A DNA stretch of 64,000 bases, taken from Marisa cornuarietis. Taxonomy: Eukaryota > Mollusca > Gastropoda > Architaenioglossa > Ampullariidae. Location: contig SMMW01000046.1 of assembly GCA_004794655.1 (NCBI GenBank), forward strand, positions 8,605,501-8,669,500, in the 5' to 3' direction. Under the pieces are notes generated by a model that was given only the letters and a program-made list of their open reading frames with translations, made no database searches and was not told where the DNA came from. Shown one piece after another: positions 1-12,300 of this stretch; position 1 is the first letter of the stretch; each line of letters begins with the position of its first letter. The position numbers were made by a program, and so were the translations under genes.

Positions 1-704
1 CCTTACACTTCCCCCAAGCTAAACAAAGCTTGGAAAATACACCACATTAGTTCCTTATGCTCTGACGAAAAACACAAAGCAGCTACCAAATGCTGATACC
101 CCTGCATCTACTGGTGTTTCTGCTGCATAAATGTGAGGCAATTTCCATTCAAAAAAAAAAAGAATAAACTAATGAAGAGTTATAATGCAAACATTATGCT
201 ACTAATTACTGCAGAAGAATAGTTACAAAACAAATGAGATGTTCACGTTTTAAATCTGTCAGCTTTGAGTGGGTGATTTTTAAAAATACTCCACAAGACC
301 AGCTGTCACCATATCCTGAAGCTTTTGGCTCCCATTAACTCCCCTCCTTCACTATAAATAATGAAACTAGTTGTGATTGCTGCCATGAGTTTCAAAGTCA
401 TTGACAATGGTTATAGTAAGGCTAAAACTGATACTCTACTGTGCACAAAATTATACCAGATGAAATGGTTTTAATTCTATACAACTGTCACTGCAAATAA
501 GCAACCGTCACTTCTTGACAAAAACACTTTTTATCAAATCACTTTTTCAAACATAAAAGGAGTAGCTGATTTATCTATTCCCGTAACACTAACAAATTCC
601 TGTGTGAATCCCACTCTGAGAAACATGTGCATCTTAAATAATGTAATCTACCAATACTGCCACCGGTTTAACAGGTTATTAAATTGACCGAAACTTGCAA
701 ATAC
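1..704. other. AT-rich DNA downstream of DRAP1 exon 4
   Basis: No clear coding exon. A possible minus-strand acceptor near 130 is followed by a short open stretch, but its phase does not fit the DRAP1 donor at 705. This is probably an intron of DRAP1. Confidence 0.4.
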
Positions 705-2112
705 CTTCCACGTGGTCGTTTGACTGCACTCTGATTTGATTTATCTAGATTTTCTATCACTGATGCACAGTCACCACCACCATCTTCCTCTGTCTGGTGA
801 TCAGGGATATTGGCAACTAGCTCATGCAGAAAGTCATACTTCTTCTCAGACTGTATTGTTTGCTTACTGTGAAATATACATTCAAAGAGAAAATCAACAT
901 CTGGTAACTGTACTTTCATTTTCAAATCAAACTTCAGAAGTTCTCAGTTGAGATCAATTATTTAGTTTTCCAAAAAATCTGTTCACAAAATCTAGAAGCA
1001 TGTTGATTCGTCTTACTGACCCACATATTTTACTAACTATATAAAAACTTGATATATGATGAAATGTTCTGTGTCTGATTTCAGAAAATTGTGATTTGAT
1101 GAAACAAATGCATCTTCAGTATCATTAAGCTTCTAAACACAAACATTAGTCATATACTTCACAAGGCAAACTTTAATAAGCACACACATTACTCACAGAT
1201 GTGATGCAGACAAAGTCCTCGCTTTCTTTGACAATGTTGTCTGACTAGCCTGTACTATTAGAGATTCTATAAACAACTCCAGTGCCCTAGCTATTATGAG
1301 TTAAGGTAAAAAAAACTAGCATCAAGAAAATGAATGATTTGTGGATAGCATTTAAAGACAGCTAAAGTTTAATTAACCCATTCTTATGGTTATTCTCCCT
1401 AGTAGTTCGTCAAACTAAGAAGTTTGTATTTTATTATATTAACGGGCTTCTGGCAACATATTCATTGCTCAACAATGTTTGGTGTAAACATGTAAACAAT
1501 AAATGCCATTGTAAGCGCAGATTTACAAATGATGCACAAAGGTACGTATATATATATGCAACGACCACCACTACAAAAATACGGGTGTAGAACACCACCA
1601 CCTCCAGCTTCCCCCTCTGCTCCCCCCTTGCCCCCCCCTCCACAGTGCGAAATCGCCTTTCGGTGGAAGCACTTTCCCTTTCAAAGACAACAACAACAAC
1701 AACAATACAAAAATACATTGCAATGAGCTCTGATAAAAGGAAGACTAAAACTTTTATGAATCTTAAAAAAAACGTGCTTCGATATTCCTTTATCAAACAC
1801 TAAATTAAGGATACAGATTATTACAGGTACTGTTGCTGCGACCTTACCAACTTCCTCATCTGTTTGCATGATCTTCTTTATGCGTGCCTGTAATAAATAA
1901 AACAAACAACAATGAATGCGTACTTTCTAAGAACTTATTATTTATAATAGAAGTGGAATAGAAAGTGAAGCTTTCGACAGATTGTAACGAAGGATTTCCA
2001 ATGCAGATCCACAATCACAAAATGTATGCATTACCTTATAGTTACAGTTACTATAAATAAATATCCATACCGGTGGAAATCTGGCGTTATACTTCTTCTT
2101 TTTACTCGGCAT
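705..2112 (-). CDS. DRAP1: DRAP1 (NC2-alpha), 5' four exons, C-terminus not found
   Basis: Exons on the minus strand are 2071-2112, 1815-1887, 1197-1290 and 705-866, each with GT/AG borders and compatible phase. The product begins MPSKKKKYNARFPP, continues ARIKKIMQTDEEVGKVAATV and SRALELF, and then has KYDFLHELVANIPDH. This is the histone-fold order of DR1-associated corepressor 1. In the known family, DRAP1 pairs with DR1 to form NC2, which binds TBP on promoters and blocks TFIIA/TFIIB entry in the nucleus. The joined part covers the histone fold and the start of the tail (about 123 codons) and ends in phase 2 at the donor after 705. The acidic, proline-rich tail known from vertebrates is not recognisable in 1-704, so it probably lies off the left edge. 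The ATG sits just before the Lys run, as in other DRAP1 proteins. Identification is secure; the 3' end is not. Confidence 0.93.
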
Positions 2113-2514
2113 GTCTCAAAGTTCGCAACCGATCGTTGCTCTTCTCATGCAGGAAGAGGAAGCGTCAACAAGGCAGAACTGCTCTATCTGTGCAGTGGTT
2201 ATTTTATTCCATATTTCGCCAAAGAAATGGGTTTAAAATGTTCTTAGCTTATATTTAGATTTAAATACCGAAATGTCAGTTAATGTAATTAGTCTTTTAA
2301 AAATGTCCTCAAGCGCATCCTGTTAGTCAGCCTTTCGTCCCTTGGCCACGATCAACTCGCCCATGTCTCCAGAGTTATCCTCAAATAAATTGGTTGTGTC
2401 CCTTGATTCATAACCGCGTGGTGTGTGATAACACGTCCGTATGTAAATATAATAGTATTTTCATGTTGTCTAAAGACTACATGGAAAACTGAAATCTGAA
2501 TAAGAAATAACATA

Positions 2515-2672
2515 GGGTAACTCGCGACGGCCATAACAAAAATGGCTCGCAGCATTTGTCGTCTGCTCGCTCCACTCAATTGCCCAAATCTACCTAATAA
2601 ACCTAAACCTAACCCAAACCCCAAACCTCTGACAAAATAACATAGACCGGCCTATGACGTAGCGAGTTACCT
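2515..2672. mobile_element. Short inverted-repeat element (mariner-like MITE) upstream of DRAP1
   Basis: The ends read GGGTAACTCGCGACG at the left and, as the reverse complement of the right end, AGGTAACTCGCTACG. TA lies on both sides (2513-2514 and 2673-2674), which suits a Tc1/mariner-type target duplication. The element is 158 bp and has no coding capacity. It sits about 400 bp upstream of the DRAP1 start codon. The CCTAAACCTAACCC-like stretch near 2600 lies inside it. Confidence 0.5.
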
Positions 2673-2674
2673 TA

Positions 2675-5600
2675 TATCAAAGTTCTGCCGTAAATTGATC
2701 TTGTGAACAAGAAAATTAAAAAAAATAGCTTTTAAAGGGAAAAAATGTTTTCTGATTATATTATTTACCCATGCTTCTACGTGGGACAAAATGGTCATGG
2801 GGCGAAATGACCTGCTATGACCCAGTCATTTTTGTGTAAACAAGTCGCTTGTGAAACTGCAGTTTTCATAAGAATGCCTATTTCTAAAATGGACGAGGCA
2901 TTGATACAGTTATACCAATTGGTTCACAAAATACCCACTGTCTTTGCAATTTAGCATCCACTTGCCCCACCCTAAAAATATTTACTGAGGACAAGCACAA
3001 GTACAAATACAAATGTTTCATTGATACATTTATTCATTACAACTTAAAAATAAAATAACCACTTGGCATACTTATACCATGATTACATTTAACCCGCTGA
3101 CTCCGTAGCGCCAGTTTACTGGCTTACCTGGTAGAGCGCGATGAGCTCTGCTCCACGATCGTGATTTTCTCTTTGCACGATCGTGGCCCTACTGGCAGAA
3201 CACAATGAGCAACGATACGCTTACTATTGTGGCTCGTGCTCCACGAGCATGGCTCTGCAGTTTCACTATCGTCTTCAAAATCGTGAATTTTAAGCCCATG
3301 TTTCTGAACATAGAAATATTTTTATTCTGGTCTAAGCGGGTTAAAGTACATGAATCCAGAATTTGCTTAAAGTGATTGAGCCAAGCATCAGCACATCTTG
3401 GTTATCTGATAAAACCATAAAACCATAAGTTAAAATAGACAAAACATAAAGTTACAAGAAAACAAATACCAATCTTTGAGGAAAACTCCATCAAGGCTCT
3501 AACGGTTTACAATTCACACATCCAAAATGCACACATTTTTCCAAAGCAGATCAAAATGTCAGCATGAAGTATTACATCTTTCATTATTCGAAGTAAACAT
3601 CCATTATTCTTCTTACATGTATTTTAAATCATTATTTTAATGTGATGTGCTAGATTAAATCATCTACACAAAGATTCTTCTGGAATTTAATATTGCTCCT
3701 ATATATTTCTTTCTCATACATTTTCATCAGTAGTGACAAATAGAAACCTTATGCAGCAGAGAAGATACCAAACTCTGACCTTCAGTCCTATTTCTTCTGC
3801 TGACTTTGCACTTTTCTGCACAATATACTGAGTACAGACTTAAAGCAGTCAAGGTTCTGGTGTTTAAAACATGCAAGATGCAGTAAAGACCAAGTCATGC
3901 ATATTCTTTTCAACAGAATGAATTGAGCATTTTTTTTAAAGACATGGCATGAATGCCTGCATCAACATTATAATAATGTACAATGTTCTGCTCAGGACAA
4001 AAAAGCTTAGGCTAACACTTGTTACATTCTTAACTGAACAAAACAATCACAGTCAAAATGTGAATATTTCTCAATGAGTTATGTAATAAAACAATAAAAC
4101 AAACATGCAATAAAACATCCAATAAAACATCCAATAAAACAAACATGCACACAGAAATTACTGCATCATAGAATAACTCTGCTTCAAGTGGTAGCAGACA
4201 GGAATGTGACCAAAAAATAAAGAATTTGTGTTATCACAAAACCTCTCTCTCTCTTTCAAAATGTCAAAAAACTTACACACAAACTTTCCACAACATATCA
4301 GCTGAATTCATAGGTTTTCCAAACAGTTAAAAATATCAAGGTAAAAAACAAGTAATAGTTAAGAAGATAGTACAATAGAAAATACAGTTGACCTGATCTT
4401 CTTTTCATCTGTTACTTATCACAAATTCATATTCAATCTCCATCACATATACTTTGATTCCCCACATCATGCTAACCACTGCCAAAACATTGCACCATGC
4501 ACATCTTAATGCACAGGATGGAAGGAGGCAACCCATTCAACATGAGACTGTACATTGCAAAGCCCTTGATAAACATTCATGTCCTACAAGCCCTACAAAG
4601 TCTACACTGCTTGAATACAACAGTTAATCATGTTGTTTCACAAAATAATTTAAGTTTCTGGGATCAGATCTGGTCTTTGGCAAGCAATAATCCATAACTG
4701 ACTTAACCAGGCCATATTTAAATTATAGGCTTGACATAAGTAGCACTCCAACAGATCAAACAAAATTGTTTGATTTTATCAGCATTGGTAAGTGTTATAG
4801 AAATAAGCATGAACACTTTTTTTACATTTGCAATGCATCCAACAAAAAAATCTATGAAAAATCTCATGAAGATGTTGTTCATGGCAACAGTTACTCAAAT
4901 GACAACAAACTAAGTAAATAAACAACCAAGGCAAAAATAATCTTAAGATTACACCAAGCAGCATAAGCTGGTTTGGTCTGGCGATGCGCCCAGGCACAAC
5001 AGTGTCGAAGACTGTCCTACAAGGTTGATGCCATGGTGGCCAGAGGAAGAACTAGGTTACAAACATAAAGGAAGGGACTGGTTGTCCTGTGCAGGACCTG
5101 CTCCCTATCATCCAGGAAAGGCGGACTTCTTAGGAAGATCACACTGTAATGCAGCGTCCATGTCAGTAAGGGAAGAAAAGACGAGAAAAACAAAAACTGC
5201 CCAATAATTTGAATAGGGCATTACCTTGTTGGTGCTTCATTAGGTGTTTCAAATTATTAAAAAGTTTTTATTGACACTGTACTGAAATAAATACATGACA
5301 CCAGAATGATTTAGCCATGATGAACATTACAATCTCTAATTCCTAGAAATAATGTCAGTCAGGACTTGGTATAAAACCAGCTGTGTATGCAAAAAAGATC
5401 ACAACAGAGCAGAAATACTTGTCAAAGAAATACTTGGTCAAAAGAAAGTGGACAGGAGTAAATAACCTACCATTAAGGATGGCAAAGACTATTAGTATCT
5501 ATTAGCATGTATAATATGTATAATATACCACGATCTTGCTGCTGAATATTTAAAGATTTTTTAAAACACTTAACTCAAAATTCTCAGTTATTTACAACAC

Positions 5601-6312
5601 TACAAAACAACTCAGTTATTTACAATGACAATAAATTGCTCTACCCTATACCAACATTGCTGCCACTTCACAAAGTGCAAACTTTAAAACCTGAGGGACC
5701 ATCATGTACAAACACTTCAAAACTTAACTTAAACCAGATATACCAAACATTTCAAAACTTAACCAGGTATATGGAAAAAGCAGCTCAGTATTTAATTTTA
5801 GAACTGTCAAGGATCTTAAGAAAATATGGTGGACTAACATCACACTTCTGACTAGTCAATAATAGTTATGAAATCAAAAACCAAAGACACAACAGCAAAT
5901 ATCAGTCTCATACTTTACAATCAGTATGAACATTAAGGATGTCTACCCAGTTTAACACAGCCACATCAAGACAGCTAGTGAAGAAATATTGCAGGGACTC
6001 TTTGGCTCTTACAGATATTGCCAAATTGTTGAAGCCATTTCAAAATACTTACCTATTTGCAACAAGACATAATTATACTCTTATCTTAAACACAATGCAT
6101 TACTTCAAGTAAAGATTATTCCCACATGTTAGCAATGAAACATATGTTGTTTGATTCTACATTTTTGAGATTGATTCAGTCTTTGCAACTCAATTCCAAA
6201 TTGTGAAGTCAGGCTCACATCACTTCAGATGAACTTAAACTTTGAAAATAAACTGTAATCTCATAAAATGCGCACTAGATAACTCTTGAACACAGATAGG
6301 GTACACAACACA
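2675..6312 (-). other. Probable RPS6KC1 3' UTR and intergenic DNA
   Basis: AT-rich, with no convincing ORF. A minus-strand AATAAA (TTTATT at 5267-5272) and another near 3027 are possible polyadenylation signals for RPS6KC1, which would give a 3' UTR of 1 to 3.3 kb. A separate inverted-repeat element occupies 3089-3344. Confidence 0.4.
3089..3344. mobile_element. piggyBac-like MITE with TTAA ends
   Basis: The segment starts TTAACCCGCT and ends AGCGGGTTAA. It can be read as a TTAA target duplication around a short CCCGCT inverted repeat, the arrangement known for piggyBac elements. It is richer in GC than its surroundings and holds internal palindromes such as CACGATCGTG. No ORF. The inverted repeat is short (6 bp inside TTAA), so the superfamily call is tentative. 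Confidence 0.5.
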
Positions 6313-9300
6313 TTAAATATACTCCAGATGATTCCAATCAATGCCAAAAAAAAAGCTATGAGCCTTGATCTCTTCAGCTCCAGCCACCCCAGAGCCAAGA
6401 CGTTCACGTGGATTGTAATGGAGAAGCTAGAACAGACAAAAGGTGAAGTGAAAGACAAAACAAATAAAAATCCATATAAAAGAAAAACACTTTCCTGAAC
6501 ATACACACATGCGCTCATGCAGAGAGAGATGCACACACACACACACACACACAGATACAAAACAAAACCAACACATCTAACAGTCTATAAAATTCACATT
6601 TTTTTTATAATCATTATTTTGTATTCAGATTGATCTAGACAAATCTACCCAAGGTAATTCAGACATTTCAGCTGGGGTTTTTTCTTTCATTTATTCCACT
6701 CATAGAATGAAGCACCAATGAGCAAAAGTATCATTTATTTCTGGGATTAAATATGGTGATAAAGAAAAAGAAAAATATGAGAACGCTTAAGATCTATAAC
6801 CTCTTGCAGCAGACTGCGACCTTCTGATGATACATGTGGTGGGATGTAAATGTTAGTATAAGACAAAATTCCTCCAGGATGACAGAAATGCAAACTCTGA
6901 AAAAAAGACATTTGTTAAAGTAAAGGCATGATAGTGTTAATTCTTGGATTGTAGACTGCACAAACAATAATGACTCATTACAGTGAAGTTCATTTTGCTT
7001 ATTACAATATTTTATGAACCACAGACTGCTCTTTGCATGTTTTGTGTTTTTATACACACTCATTCAGCATGATGCTACAAATATGATGCTTAAAATTACT
7101 GACAAATCTCCCATGTCATAAAAAGCTGGGCAATGTCAACAAATCCTGAACAATGACATACCTTTCCTACCAGAAGCTCGTACAAGAGTGCACCAAAACT
7201 CCACCAGTCACAGGAGCAGTCATACCCAGATATCAGACGAACCTCTAGAAATAAAAATACTTGTTTTACATAGTTTGCCTCGGTGAGTGAAACTGTGTGC
7301 ACATGCACTTATGATCTGATGTATATGATGCAAAGGAAAGGTAATAATGCATCATATTTTGTACATTACCAGACAGGAAACAAAACTGAAGGGGTGTATT
7401 TACCACAATGTTCAAATGGATAGGAAAAAATGGACTAGGGTAGACAATACTTCCTCAGTCCCAAAACTCAGAAGGCAACAACAGTAAGATGTCATGAGCT
7501 CACCTGGCGCTACATACATCTGCTCTACTGCTGTCCAGTCTAACTCTTTTTCTGCTTGCCCAATTTGGCAAAAGTAGGTCAGAAAGATGTGGCCACCTTC
7601 CCCAAGCAGTATATTATCTGGTTTTAAATCCCTGTAACAGAAGACTGTGTAAATACAGTTTACAACTGCATAAACATTTCAGAATATACGAAGCTCTTCA
7701 TAGGAGAGGAAGAAAACAATTCAGGAGAGATTAATAAGGCAAAACATCATATCTCAGCCCCTAAAGCAGGGGTCTATGAAATGTGTAAGCACAAACTTTT
7801 GTGAAGCTCTGAACTATTTGGTAAATGTAACCATTCTTCTTTTCTTTAGTACATTTGTTGACTTCATTTTGTTAAACACAAGTAAAATTTTTTACCTAAT
7901 CATCATCCTTGCCATCTTTTTCATTAGGATTTTATCTTGCTGTGAAAAAAAAAATTACCTGCAGATGATGCCCAAAGAGTGAAGACGAGACAAGGCGATG
8001 ACCAGCTCTGCTGCCCACCGCTGCACCATAGTTTCAGGCAGTACCATCTGCTCTACACTCTCACGGTCAAGGTTTTCAAAAAGGTCTGAGATGGCTCGTG
8101 CACGATTGCGGGTAGGCGACTTAACATCACACTCAAATGAGGCCGAACGCGTCATGTCACCTGAAATGCTCCTACAGAAGGACACTTTTCTCCCTGTGTG
8201 TTTTGGCAAACTTGCAGTGTTGGGAACTGTTGCTTTGGGAAGTGGGGTGCTGAAGGAAATTGACCTTTTTCCAGGAGAGGAGGACAAGGTTGGTGACGAT
8301 GTGAAAGATGCAGATTTCTGTCTGGTGCTAACTTCTTCCTCCAGACTGAGATCGATACTGTTTTGCTTCGTGGCAGAACTACTAAGTAATTGAGAATCTC
8401 TTTCACTGTCATCAACCACTAGACCTCTAGAGGACAGATGCCTCAGAGTTTCTGCTTTGCCCTTGGTCTGAGATGTCCTCTGCTTACCGCTAGGTTCATG
8501 ACAACACAAGGTAACTGACACATCACCCATTCCAACAGTGACATTGCCATTTTCTGCTTCTTTCAGACCTGCATGCTCTGCTGAGTCATCTTCCTCCGAT
8601 GTTCGATGCAGGTCATAGATACTAATTTCATCAGACCCACTTGAATCTCTGTCAGGGACCACATTCTCTCTCTGGGCGGCATGTTCACCACTGGACTCCT
8701 TTGGCTGCAAACGATTTTCTGAAGTGGATGCTTTGTCATCTGCTTCAGACAATGTGCGCTCCACTGATCTCAGCAACTGTCTTGAAGTCTCCACGATGCT
8801 GTTTAATCCTGCACTGTTTTCTGTGGGTCCTGTCTTGGATAAAACACGACCAACAAATGATTCAGAAAACACTTCATCTGTGAATGCAACATGAGTGACA
8901 GAACCGTCCTGTGTTGAAAAGGGGATATTCTGATAATCAACCTCTTCCAAGGGCTGACTGGTGGAGAAAGTGTTGCTGAGATGAGCGTTGTAGTCACTGT
9001 CAAAACTGTTGATGGAGAAATTTTCCAAGTTCACTTTGTTTTTCTTCAGCAAGTCCTGAAACTGGTCCATTCCTTCCAATGACATTGGGAAGTGATCAAC
9101 ACCTGCCTGTACTTCCTCTTGACTTAGTGAACGATGGAACTCATCTGAAGATAAGCTAGAGAGACGTCTTGAATCTACTGGTTCTAAAGATCTGTCTCCC
9201 CCACCATCAAAATTTTCACTCTTCTGCTCTTCTATGATGGACTGATCTTCACCTTCAGGTGACTCAATTTCTTCTCTCAATTTGGAAAAGCGGACACCTG

Positions 9301-12300
9301 TGGGAGAAAAGACAGGATCTCCAGGTCTCAGGATCTCAGCAGCCGTGACACTTTGATTTTCACCTGGCTTCTGATGAAGATTATCCAATACAGTGTTAGT
9401 GCTCTCAAACATTTTGTGCCCAGTATAAATGTTGCCCACTGGAGCGCCTATGTTGAAATAATTATCCACATTAGCAGCATTGGCTGCAAGACCAGACGAC
9501 TGCTGCAAATAGGCAGCAATGTATGACCATAGACGACCACCACTAGCATACTGCAGAAGGAGATAGAGAGCACTGTCAGTCTCAAAAAATTTATGAAGGT
9601 TGACCATATATGGGCATGTGGTTGGAAGAATGCTCCGCTGTCCTCCCTCTGTAGCCAGCAGACCAGATGCTGACTTCTGAATTGTCTACAAAGGCAAAAA
9701 TTTAATCCGCTGTTAAACCATGACATTTATTTAACATTATGTACAGTAATGCCAAATATTTTTCTTTATTTTTTTGTTAAATGCCACCATTTCAAATGCC
9801 ATTTCAACAAATAATTTGAAATAAAAAACAATTAATTTTGTCTTTTTATGCATTAAAGGACAAGTTGGGAGTGAGAATTTTTCCTAATGACTGAGTAAAG
9901 CTCAGTGCAGGATACTATTTCCTCAAACTTGGGTGAAGACTCTTCTTCAAGATACGTGCCTACAGACTGTCATGAACTCTGGGGAATGAGCATGCGAAGA
10001 TGGTCAGAGGTTGCAATTGCCGTCGCCTCGGGCTAATCACACTCTCGATACTTCTACCAACTCACACCAAGATTTAGGCATATGCAAACACTTACAATAA
10101 ACCTCGTCTATTGTTGTTTGCCCTTCACACGAGTACCAAGACACCAGACATGGGTATTGTGTAAAGACGTGTCTCTCTCTCTCTTTCCTGTTAAGCCGTA
10201 ACCCCCTGTCTCAAGCTTAACAGCGCCTAACGAGGAACCAACGCTTATCTACCAGTCTCAAGACATTGCTGTCTGCGACCAAACAGCTACTGCGTTGAGC
10301 ACTCTGTGTCTTTATGCACTTTGAGTCAGCTGTGCTGGAGCAGTCACGGTCCCAAGACAACACTCGCAGCAGAGAATCTGAACATCCTTGAACAGATCTC
10401 TGTTACAGCTTTCCCCTTGAGCATCCAGTGTGAAAGTCCCCAATTTCTTGCGGGTCACAATGTTAAATCCCCATTCGTGAGGATCATCCTCTCTCATGAT
10501 TGGTCAAGCATATTTACACATTTACTTCCACCCATTCTGCTACCTAGCTACATCCAATTGCTATCTAGCTAACACATGATAGACAGGGGGCCACTCTGAC
10601 TTACCACTGTACCTTCTTTCCTACCCCCCTTCCACCAGTAACGCAATCTGTGACTGTGGTGCCATTCCGTCTGGCTCTCTATTCATTACTGGTGTCCAGC
10701 CAGTGGCAATAATAACAAGCGTTGTTGTCCTGTACTAGGTATACCGCAGCCTTACAATCAACAGCCGTATTCTGTCCTACAGTCACCGCAGGCCTCCCCT
10801 CTTCTGAAAGATTTCCCGCAGTGATAACTGCTGTTCCCTTTTCCAGCCTGAACTAGTACTGACATAAGCGGCCAGCAGTTCCTGACCCAACTGATTCCAG
10901 GGAGATAAACAGCAGTAAGACATATCTGGCCTTTTTGTCCAACAAACAGCCTGGTACTATCAAAGTAACACCACCTTAACAGCCTGTTCCCGCAGCTACC
11001 TATTGTACCCTATGATAGCCCATGTACCAGCATATTCCCACGACTTGTGTAAGAAGCAGAAGTGCAGAACAAACTTCTTATTATTATTATTCCTTTTCTC
11101 CCCCAGTGGAGCATAGGGCCGCAACTACACCACGCCAGCGAACCTGGTTTTGGGCCTCCCTCCCCAGTTTGGCCCATGCCTCGCCGTGGACCGATCTTCT
11201 CCACGTCTGTCTGGGTCTCCCAACCCTGAGCCTCCCCTGTGGGTTCCAGTCCAGAGCTTGATGTGTTAGATTTTCGGCCGGCTTTTGCAGAGTGTGACCG
11301 ATCCAGCACCACTTTCGCTTCTTGATGTCTTGGCTGGCAGGTTTTTGGTTGGCTCTCTCCCACAGGTATGCATTGGAGATCTTCTCGGGCCATCTGATGT
11401 TGAAAATGTGGTACAGACATCTGCTGATGAAAGTTTGAATCTTGTTGGTGATGGTGTTTGTCACATGCCATGTCTCAGACCCATATAGAAGGACAGATTT
11501 TACGTTCGTATGAAAGATGCAGATCTTGGTATGCTGAGATAATGCCTTGGAATTCCAGATGGGTCGCAGGATGTGGAATGCTTGCCTGGCTTTATTTATT
11601 CTGCTCCTTACATCTTCATCTGCACCTCCATCCTTGGTGACTATGCTGCCAAGGTAGGTGAAGCGGTCAGTCTCTGTGATATACTACCCGTGTAGTTGAA
11701 GTGCGGCTTCTTGCTTGTTGTTGATCCGCATTACCTCTGTCTTCTTGATGTTGATTGTCAGGCCAGTTGTCGCTGCTTCTGAGAGCCGAGTGAGCTTTGT
11801 CTGTGCATGTTGTTGCTTGTGGGACAACAGGCTGATGTCGTCTGCAAAGTCGAGATCCTCAAGTTGCATGGCAAAGGTCCATTGAACACCTGTGTTGCTG
11901 TTAGAGGTTGTTCTTCTTATGATCCAGTCTGTGACGATCAGGAAGATTGTCGGCGGATTGCCTTACTCCAGTCCTCACTGCAAAGGGGTCCGTCAGCTTC
12001 CCATTGTGGATCACCTGGCATGTCGAGTCCTCATACAGCTGCTGGATGATGGCAATGAACTTTGGTGGAAATCCATAGTGCTGCATCAACTTCCAGATAG
12101 TCTGTCTACGGAGTCAAATGCCTTCTCAAAATCCACAAATGTCATGTAGAGTGGGGACTGCCATTCGATGGACTGTTCAATAATGATTTACAGTGTAGCG
12201 ATATGGTCTGTGCATGATCTATCCTGCCGAAAGCCTGCCTGTTCTTGCCGCAGTCTCTTGTCTAGGGCATTCTTCAGTCTGTCCAGGATGATTCTGGTCA

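Noticed and set aside
2590..2630. CCTAAACCTAACCC-like sequence suggesting interstitial telomere repeats
   Set aside because: Only a few imperfect units, and they lie inside the mariner-like MITE.
7998..8393. 131-codon plus-strand ORF
   Set aside because: Antisense to the large kinase-insert exon of RPS6KC1.
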